This document shows positions 58,321-64,000 of a DNA stretch of 64,000 nt, one piece after another. The stretch is from positions 62,001-126,000 of the forward strand of contig NZ_BOPF01000032.1 of the NCBI RefSeq assembly GCF_016863615.1. Direction: 5' to 3'. Made by a program: the position numbers and the translations under genes. Source of the stretch: Virgisporangium aliadipatigenens (lineage in GTDB: Bacteria > Actinomycetota > Actinomycetes > Mycobacteriales > Micromonosporaceae). The notes beneath the pieces are model-generated. The model searched no databases, was not told the DNA's origin, and saw nothing but the letters and a program-made list of their open reading frames with translations. Every line of letters begins with the position of its first letter. Position 1 is the stretch's first letter.

Positions 58321-58560
58321 ATGGCTGACAACGACACCGTCGAGACCCGCGGCACCGAGCGTGTGGACCTCATCACCGCGGACACCAATCACGACGGCAA
58401 GGCCGACCTCTGGGCGGTCGACACGGACGGCGACGGCAAGCCGGACGTGTTCCAGTTCGACACCGACGGTGACGGCAAGGTCGACGTGACGATGGTCGAC
58501 ATCGACCAGGACGGCAAGCCCGAGACCGTGGTCGACGGCGACGGAGGCCTCACCCGCTAG
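58321..58560 (+). CDS. Short acidic repeat protein, paralogue of the upstream gene
   Basis: The 79-residue protein (ATG 58321) has three and a half copies of the same 13-residue unit, such as DTNHDGKADLWAV, DTDGDGKPDVFQF and DTDGDGKVDVTMV. Lys replaces the Arg after DG in the longer relative. No signal peptide. The pair differs in repeat number, suggesting expansion by unequal crossover. Confidence 0.78.
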   Translation: MADNDTVETRGTERVDLITADTNHDGKADLWAVDTDGDGKPDVFQFDTDGDGKVDVTMVDIDQDGKPETVVDGDGGLTR

Positions 58561-58657
58561 GCCCGTCGAGAGCGCCGAGGGCTATTCCCGCCGGACGATC
58601 GCCCAGCGCGCAACCGCGGGAGCGGCTACCGAAACACCTAGGCACTACGCTCGCCAC

Positions 58658-60235
58658 GTGCCCGAACTGTGGGAGATCGTAGGCCTGGTGGCCGTTGTCG
58701 TGGCGGTGTCGGCGCTGGCCGGACGGTTCGGTCTGTTGACCCCGATCGTCCTGGTCGTCGCCGGGCTCGCGATATCGACGGTGCCTGGGCTGCCGGCGTT
58801 CGAGCTGGAGCCCGATCTGGTGCTCATCGGGGTGCTGCCCCCGCTGCTGTACGTCGCGGCGCTGGAGACCTCGGTGCCGGCGTTCCGCTTCAACCTGCGG
58901 CCGATCCTGTTGCTCGCCGTGGGGCTGGTGCTCGTGACGGCGTTCGCGGTCGGGTTCACGGTGTACGCGATGGTGCCGGGCGTGCCGCTGGCCGTCTGCC
59001 TGGCGCTCGGTGCCGTCGTGGCCCCGCCCGATGCCGTCGCGGCGACCGCCGTGGCGCGCCGGATCGGCCTGCCCCGGCGGATCGTCACGATCCTCGAGGG
59101 CGAGAGCCTGATCAACGACGCCACCGCCCTGGTCATGCTGCGGGTGAGCGTCGCCGCGGCGACGGCGGGCGCGGTGACGGGCGGCGAGATCGCGTGGGAC
59201 GCGGTGCTGGCGGCCGGCGGTGGATTGCTGTTCGGGGTGCTCGGTGCGATGATCTTCGGCTTCCTGCACCGGATGGTCACCGATCCGCTGATGGACAACG
59301 CGCTGTCGCTGCTGACGCCGTTCGCGGTGGTGGGGGCGGCCGAGGCGGTGCACGCCTCCGGGGTGATGGCCGTCGTGGTGACCGGCCTGCTGCTGGGGCA
59401 CCGGCTGCCGACGCTGATGTCGGCGCAGTCGCGGCTGCAGATGGAGGCGTTCTGGCGGATGGTGCAGTGGCTGCTCGAAGGGCTGGTGTTCCTGCTCGTC
59501 GGGTTGCAGCTGCGGCAGATCCTGGAGGATCTCGAGACCGACGGGCGCACCGTCGCGCTGGTGACCGCCGCCGTGCTCGGGGTCGTGATACTCACCAGGT
59601 TCGTCTACATCTATCCGGCGCTGTATCTCGCCAGGCTGGTGCCGCGCAAGGGCACCCAGACCCCCGAGCGGGACGTCCGGGTGCCGACCCTGATCGGCTG
59701 GGCGGGCATGCGCGGGGTCGTCACGATCGCGGCCGCGCTCGCGCTTCCGGAGACGCTCGCGGGCGACGCGACATATCCCCGGGAACTGTTCGTCTGGCTG
59801 GCGTTCGCCACCATCGTGGGAACGCTGGTGATCCAGGGCACCACGCTTCCGGCGTTCACCCGGATCCTGAAACTGCCCGCGGACGACCCGAAGGTCGACG
59901 CGCTGGCCGAGGCGGCGACGCAGCACGCGGCGAGCCAGGCGGCGCGGCAGCGCTTGGAGGAGAACGCGGAGGGCGTCCAGGCGAGCGTCGTGGACCGCCT
60001 GCGCGTCCTGACCGAGCAGCGCTCGAACGTCGCGTGGGAACGCCTCGGCACGAGCGATCAGGAGACCCCCTCGCGGGCATACGTACGGCTGCGACGCGAG
60101 ATGATCGACGCGGAGCGGGAGGTCTTCATGCAGGCCCGGGACTCCGGTCGGATCTCCGAGGAGGTCCTGCGGCGCGCCCAGCGCGAGATGGACCTGGAAG
60201 AGTCGATGTTGCAGAGAAAGTTGGAGAGCGCGTGA
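58658..60235 (+). CDS. CPA1-family Na+/H+ antiporter
   Basis: The GTG at 58658 gives 525 residues with about 12 hydrophobic helices, then a cytoplasmic helical tail of about 130 residues. The transport core shows the CPA1 features: VAPPDAVAATAVARRIGLPRR, EGESLINDATALVML with the Asn-Asp pair, and GWAGMRGVVTIAAALALP. It exchanges Na+ or K+ for protons in pH or salt balance. The stop overlaps the next GTG. Confidence 0.9.
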   Translation: MPELWEIVGLVAVVVAVSALAGRFGLLTPIVLVVAGLAISTVPGLPAFELEPDLVLIGVLPPLLYVAALETSVPAFRFNLRPILLLAVGLVLVTAFAVGFTVYAMVPGVPLAVCLALGAVVAPPDAVAATAVARRIGLPRRIVTILEGESLINDATALVMLRVSVAAATAGAVTGGEIAWDAVLAAGGGLLFGVLGAMIFGFLHRMVTDPLMDNALSLLTPFAVVGAAEAVHASGVMAVVVTGLLLGHRLPTLMSAQSRLQMEAFWRMVQWLLEGLVFLLVGLQLRQILEDLETDGRTVALVTAAVLGVVILTRFVYIYPALYLARLVPRKGTQTPERDVRVPTLIGWAGMRGVVTIAAALALPETLAGDATYPRELFVWLAFATIVGTLVIQGTTLPAFTRILKLPADDPKVDALAEAATQHAASQAARQRLEENAEGVQASVVDRLRVLTEQRSNVAWERLGTSDQETPSRAYVRLRREMIDAEREVFMQARDSGRISEEVLRRAQREMDLEESMLQRKLESA

Positions 60236-60498
60236 GCTGTACCCACTTGGACACCACCCCGCTGGACGCCTGGGCGGTGCCCGTTGACGTCAAGGGCTGT
60301 CCGGAGTGCATCGCGGACGGGCACAGCGACTGGGTGCACGTGCGCATGTGCCTGACCTGCGGGTACATCGGATGCTGCGACTCGTCGCCGCGGCAGCACG
60401 CCACGGGGCACTACACCGAGAGCCGTCATCCGGTGATGCGCTCGATCGAGCCGGGCGAGTTCTGGCGCTGGTGCTACGTGGACGAGCAGATCGCTTAG
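60232..60498 (+). CDS. UBP-type zinc finger protein
   Basis: A GTG at 60232 inside the antiporter's stop gives 88 residues. It has the ZnF-UBP pattern: CTHLDTTPLDAW, GCPECIADGHSDWVHVRMCLTCGYIGCCDSS, then HATGHYTESRHPVMRS and EFWRWCYVDE. Bacteria with such proteins have no ubiquitin, so it probably binds a C-terminal peptide or acts with the antiporter. Its end overlaps the convergent HEXXH gene by 4 bp. Confidence 0.88.
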   Translation: MSCTHLDTTPLDAWAVPVDVKGCPECIADGHSDWVHVRMCLTCGYIGCCDSSPRQHATGHYTESRHPVMRSIEPGEFWRWCYVDEQIA

Positions 60499-62063
60499 GC
60501 GCGCTGCCTCGCCACGTACTCCTGCCACTGCTTGACGAGGGCGTCCCGGGAGATGCCGAGCACCTTGTTGATCACTGCGTCCTCGTTGGACGTGCTCTGG
60601 AAGCCCTCGTACAGGGCGATCAACTTGGCCTCGCTCCACTTCTCCGAGATCATCCGGCAGGCGAGCCACCCGGTGAGGTAGTTCGCCGGCTCGTCGTAGA
60701 ACTCCTCACCGGCCAGCAGGTCGGCGGTGCTCACCCCGCGCAGCGCCTCGCGCAGCTTGGACTGCTGGATGTTGGCGCCCTTGTACGAGACGTACTCGGC
60801 GAAGCCCTCCACCAGCCACGTGGGCGTCCAGCCGCTCGTCACCGGCGCCATCGCCGCGTGCGTGAACTCGTGGGTCAGGTCGTCGCCGAGCTGCAGCTGG
60901 TCCTCGTCGAGCTGGTCCGGGTTGAAGATCACGCGGGTGGCGGCGTACCTGTTCGAGGAGCCCCAGTTGTGCACCTCGTTGTAGTGCGGCACGGCGATGG
61001 CGGCGACCTGGTCGACCCGTTCGGGGTTGTCGCCGAAGTAGGCGTCGAAGACCTTGCGGTCCCGCGTGGCGATCACGAACACCTTGCCGACCCAGCCGGC
61101 CGGCCGCACCACGGCCACGCGGCCGAGCGCCTTCTCGGCGAGGTTCAGGATCTTGGCGGGGTTGTCCCGGCCGGCGCTGAACACGCCCGTGACGTGGTCG
61201 CTGCGCTGGACCGTGATCGCCTCGCCGTCCCACGGCTGGCCGCCGACGCCGGTCGGCAGTTCCTTGTCCGGGCCGGCCTCGCCGACGAGCGTCCACCTGC
61301 CGTCGACCGGGGCGAACACCGGCACCCACGGCACCGCCACCGGCTCGGTGTCGATGCCCTCGATCTGGTACGTCACGGTGACGCCGACCGCGCGCGCCTG
61401 GTCGCCGAAGCGTTCCCGCAGCGCCGGCGGCACCGCGCTGTCGTAGGCGCGGTCCGCGTGCAGCTTCAGCCCGTACGCGGTGAGCGGCAGCTTCTGCAGG
61501 TTGGCGAAGATGGTCTCCTGGCGCTTCACCCACGTCGGGTCCGACCGGTCCACGTCCGCGAGAAACGCCGCCTGGTCCTTGCCCAGGACCGCCGTGCCGC
61601 GCCGGTTGAGGAGGTCGCCGAGCGCACCGTCGCGGTTGGTGGCCGCCGGTGCGCCGGGACGTCCCTGTCCGACCTCCCAGGCCACCGCGACGTTCCGGTC
61701 GAACGCCCCCAGCGCGACCGCCCCGCCACCCGCCCCCAGGACGGCGAGGACCAGCGCGACGACGACCGCCAGCGGCCAGCGCGACGGGCGGGTCGGCGGC
61801 GGTAGGACGACCGGCGGATAGGCGACCGGCGCCGTGTAGCGCAGCGGCTCGTACGGGTTCGCCGGATAGCCCGCCGGCTGGCGGGGGATCGACGGGTAGG
61901 CGTATCCGGGTGTGTAGGACGACGGAGCAGGTGGTGCCTGGGGAACGGACGCCGGCCGGTACTGCGACGGCACGCGCGGGGGTGCGAACTCCGTCGGTTC
62001 AATACCGCCGGCAGGCGGCGGAACTGGGCTCGTCACGAACACCTGCCTGAACGGTGGGGGCAC
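60495..62063 (-). CDS. Membrane-anchored putative zinc peptidase (HEXXH)
   Basis: A GTG at 62063 with GGAG upstream gives 522 residues; a GTG at 62036 is possible. The N-terminal 90 residues are Pro/Tyr-rich and cytoplasmic, then one membrane helix (WPLAVVVALVLAVLGAGGGAVALG). The extracellular part ends in a peptidase MA-like domain with HEFTHAAMAPVTSGWTPTWLVEGFAEYV, zinc ligands and the third Glu. Substrate unknown. Confidence 0.8.
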   Translation of the reverse strand: MPPPFRQVFVTSPVPPPAGGIEPTEFAPPRVPSQYRPASVPQAPPAPSSYTPGYAYPSIPRQPAGYPANPYEPLRYTAPVAYPPVVLPPPTRPSRWPLAVVVALVLAVLGAGGGAVALGAFDRNVAVAWEVGQGRPGAPAATNRDGALGDLLNRRGTAVLGKDQAAFLADVDRSDPTWVKRQETIFANLQKLPLTAYGLKLHADRAYDSAVPPALRERFGDQARAVGVTVTYQIEGIDTEPVAVPWVPVFAPVDGRWTLVGEAGPDKELPTGVGGQPWDGEAITVQRSDHVTGVFSAGRDNPAKILNLAEKALGRVAVVRPAGWVGKVFVIATRDRKVFDAYFGDNPERVDQVAAIAVPHYNEVHNWGSSNRYAATRVIFNPDQLDEDQLQLGDDLTHEFTHAAMAPVTSGWTPTWLVEGFAEYVSYKGANIQQSKLREALRGVSTADLLAGEEFYDEPANYLTGWLACRMISEKWSEAKLIALYEGFQSTSNEDAVINKVLGISRDALVKQWQEYVARQRA

Positions 62064-62186
62064 CTCAGTCTCCGGCAGTGTTACGTGCCGTGTCGAGACC
62101 GCCTGCCCTGTCGGCCGGGCGAAACGGTCCGAAAGCCCGACGAATCAGGTCACGATGGTCGGAACTACGGAGCCGCCCGGTTGCCG

Positions 62187-63413
62187 TCAGTTGTTGATCG
62201 CCGGAAGCGTGGTCAGCTCGGAGATCAGCGTGTTGGTCCGGGTGGCACTGCCGTCCTTCTGCACCCGGCGCAGGTACCACGTCTGCAGCGGCGTCCGGTT
62301 GATGTTGAACTGCCACGGGCCGCGCGGGCTGTCGATCAGGCCCACCTTGCCGATGGCGGCGTTGATCGCCTGCGGGTTGGGGTCCCCGTCGATCAGGCTC
62401 AGCGCCTTGTCCAGCACCATCGCCGCGTCGTACGACGCCATGGCGTAGGTCGTCGGCAGCGTCTGGTAGGCCTTGTAGTACTCCGACGCGAACCGGCGGT
62501 TGGCCAGGTTGTTGAGGTCGGCGGAGTAGTTCATCGAGGTGTAGATGCCGTCGGCGGCCGGGCCCTGGTCCTTCAGCAGCTGGAAGCCCTCGGTCAGGAA
62601 GCCGGCCGCGTAGAGCACCTTGCTCTGCGGCATCGACGCCAAGGACCACGCCTTCACGAAGTCGACCGCCTGGGTACCCGCGTAGAACGCGTACACCGCC
62701 GTCGCCTGGGAGGACTTCACACGGTTGAGGTACTGGGCGAACCCGGCGAGGGTGATGTCGGGCGGCGTCTGCTCCAGCAGCACCGTGCCCTTGCCGCCCC
62801 TGGTGTAGGCGCTGCGGAAGCCCTCCAGCTCGTCGTCGCCGGCCTCGTTCTTCGGCGCGAGGAGGTACGCGGTGCCGGTGCCGCCCTGCTGGCGCAGCAC
62901 GTACCCGCCGAGCGCACCACCCGGGTCGACGTTGGCGTACGACGTGCGCCAGATGTACTTGGTGCCGTCGAGGGCCTTCGGGGAGGCGTTGGATCCCACC
63001 AGCGGGACCTGCTTCTGCTCGACCGTGTCCTTCAGGGCGGCCATGACCGTCGAACTGACCACACCGGACATCGCGGCGACGCGGTCCTGGTTGAGCAGCT
63101 TCTCGGCCGCGGCCTTGCCCTGGTTGGCGTCCTGCCCCTCGTTGACCACCACGACCTCGGGCGTGTAGCCGCCCAGCCGGTTGCCGGCGAGCCGCAGGTA
63201 CAGCTCGAACCCGTGCTGCACGTCCTCGCCGATGGCCTTGAAGATGCCGTCCTGCGGCACCATCAGACCGATCTTGATCGGCCCCTTGTTGACCTCGGCG
63301 GCGCCGGTGGGATCGCTGTCGGAACCGCATGCCGACAGCAGCGGCACGCTGGCGCCCGCCGCTCCGAGGGACGCCAACAGCTTCAGCGTCCGCCGGCGAT
63401 CGAACTGGGCCAT
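62187..63413 (-). CDS. Branched-chain amino acid-type ABC substrate-binding lipoprotein
   Basis: The ATG at 63413, after AAGGAA, gives 408 residues in normal order. A twin-arginine motif and lipobox (RRRTLKLLASLGAAGASVPLLSACG) suggest Tat export and lipidation. The type 1 fold follows: IKIGLMVPQDGIFKAIGEDVQHGFELYLRLAGN, VAAMSGVVSSTVMAALKDTVE and YAMASYDAAMVLDKAL. It is an orphan without transporter subunits in view. It provides a direct contrast to the permuted protein at 56129. Confidence 0.88.
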   Translation of the reverse strand: MAQFDRRRTLKLLASLGAAGASVPLLSACGSDSDPTGAAEVNKGPIKIGLMVPQDGIFKAIGEDVQHGFELYLRLAGNRLGGYTPEVVVVNEGQDANQGKAAAEKLLNQDRVAAMSGVVSSTVMAALKDTVEQKQVPLVGSNASPKALDGTKYIWRTSYANVDPGGALGGYVLRQQGGTGTAYLLAPKNEAGDDELEGFRSAYTRGGKGTVLLEQTPPDITLAGFAQYLNRVKSSQATAVYAFYAGTQAVDFVKAWSLASMPQSKVLYAAGFLTEGFQLLKDQGPAADGIYTSMNYSADLNNLANRRFASEYYKAYQTLPTTYAMASYDAAMVLDKALSLIDGDPNPQAINAAIGKVGLIDSPRGPWQFNINRTPLQTWYLRRVQKDGSATRTNTLISELTTLPAINN

Positions 63414-63640
63414 GAGGGGTTCCTTCCGACGCAAGAAGTCGAATCGGTCGCGGACCGGTCCGGTGGCGTTGATACCGTCTTTTTAGGTACGAGTCAACGG
63501 CACGCGGCGTTCCCAGTGGACAGAGGTCGAGGCCGATGGTACGGGGTCGGGCCGGGGACGTGCGGACCACCCGTCCGGTCGATCACTCCGCCGACCGGCC
63601 CGGCAGGTTCCTCCGGCGGTACCGCAATAGGATGGTCCGC

Positions 63641-64000
63641 ATGGCAGACGAGCAGCGCGAGGAGCCCCGCACCGTCCTGGTTGTCGGGCCCGACGGCCAG
63701 CCGTTGGGGTCGGTCGCGGTCGACGACAAGCGCGATGACGAGAGCGACGACCCCGCCCGCCTGATCGAGCAGCCGGCCAAGGTCATGCGCATCGCCAACA
63801 TGATCAAGCAGCTGCTCGAGGAGGTCCGCGCGGCGCCGCTCGACGACGCCGGCCGGCAGCGGCTCAAGGAGATCCACCGGCGGTCCATCATCGAGCTGGA
63901 GGACGGGCTCGCCCCCGAGCTCCGCGACGAGCTGGAGCGGATCGTCCTGCCGTTCTCGGCCGAGGAGACGCCGTCCGAGCCGGAGCTGCGGATCGCGCAG
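63641..64000 (+). CDS. bpa: Bacterial proteasome activator Bpa/PafE (C-terminus beyond window)
   Basis: The ATG at 63641 opens MADEQREEPRTVLVVGPDG and stays open to the window edge (120 residues seen). The conserved helices match Bpa/PafE: LIEQPAKVMRIANMIKQLLEEVRAAPLD, RLKEIHRRSIIELEDGLAPELRDEL and LPFSAEETPSEPELRIAQ. It forms a dodecameric ring that opens the 20S proteasome gate without ATP. This supports an actinobacterial host. The GQYL-type C-terminal proteasome tag lies outside the window. Divergent from the LivK lipoprotein. Confidence 0.93.
   Translation, partial: MADEQREEPRTVLVVGPDGQPLGSVAVDDKRDDESDDPARLIEQPAKVMRIANMIKQLLEEVRAAPLDDAGRQRLKEIHRRSIIELEDGLAPELRDELERIVLPFSAEETPSEPELRIAQ

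Noticed and set aside
58550-59926. Long leftward open frame opposite the antiporter
   Set aside because: His/Arg/Gln-rich translation without domains, antisense to a clear CPA1 transporter.
62085-63764. Rightward frame across the LivK lipoprotein and Bpa start
   Set aside because: Antisense to the Tat lipoprotein gene, which has signal peptide and family motifs.

Overview
The window is high-GC actinobacterial DNA. Carotenoid genes next to a photolyase, a Bpa/PafE proteasome activator, dense translational coupling and GTG starts all fit an actinomycete; Micromonosporaceae is my inference. It has three parts: chromosome (1-9845), a complete integrated prophage of about 43.1 kb (9846-52950), and chromosome again (52951-64000).

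Left chromosome. A secreted GH78 alpha-L-rhamnosidase (cut by the left edge) has a LacI-type operator upstream. It is followed by a small carotenoid/light cluster: crtB and a photolyase leftward, and crtI, idi and a MerR/B12 (LitR/CarH-like) regulator rightward from a shared promoter region. Then come a lipoprotein polysaccharide deacetylase and a tRNA-Glu/Asp/Phe cluster.

Prophage. It sits in the 3' half of tRNA-Phe, flanked by a 44-bp perfect repeat (9846-9889 and 52907-52950). From the left it carries a tyrosine integrase, an XRE repressor with a degenerate ImmA-like partner, a LexA DNA-binding-domain-only protein, and a replication module (DndC-like PAPS-reductase family protein, prim-pol, a replication protein with iterons inside its gene, a PD-(D/E)XK nuclease). 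An IS701-type element lies directly upstream of a HEPN-domain gene. Then follow HNH, terminase, portal, MuF-type protein, scaffold, P22-like coat, connectors, major tail protein, -1 frameshifted tail chaperones, tape measure, tail proteins, M15-like lysin and holin. Small minus-strand cargo genes interrupt the late operon, including an SCP1.201/DddA-like DNA deaminase with an Imm1 immunity protein. Two LexA (SOS) boxes lie inside the prophage. The right 9 kb is cargo: an Excalibur protein, two tandem SpoT/MESH1-like HD proteins, a GPP34-APC permease-GNAT-HTH operon divergent from an XRE-TPR regulator and a 2H phosphoesterase, and a membrane-HTH protein.

Right chromosome. It begins with a decayed Uma2 gene and a putative SRA-HNH modification-dependent restriction enzyme. 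Then come a small XRE protein, a hotdog thioesterase, a LivK-type substrate-binding lipoprotein whose two halves are in reversed (circularly permuted) order, two proteins built of exact 13-residue acidic repeats, a CPA1 antiporter with an overlapping UBP zinc finger, a membrane-anchored HEXXH protein, a Tat-type LivK lipoprotein, and bpa/pafE at the right edge.

The most unusual items are the permuted LivK protein, the prophage deaminase/immunity pair, the SOS-box circuit with a LexA fragment and a catalytically dead ImmA-like protein, and the HEPN gene beside the IS.
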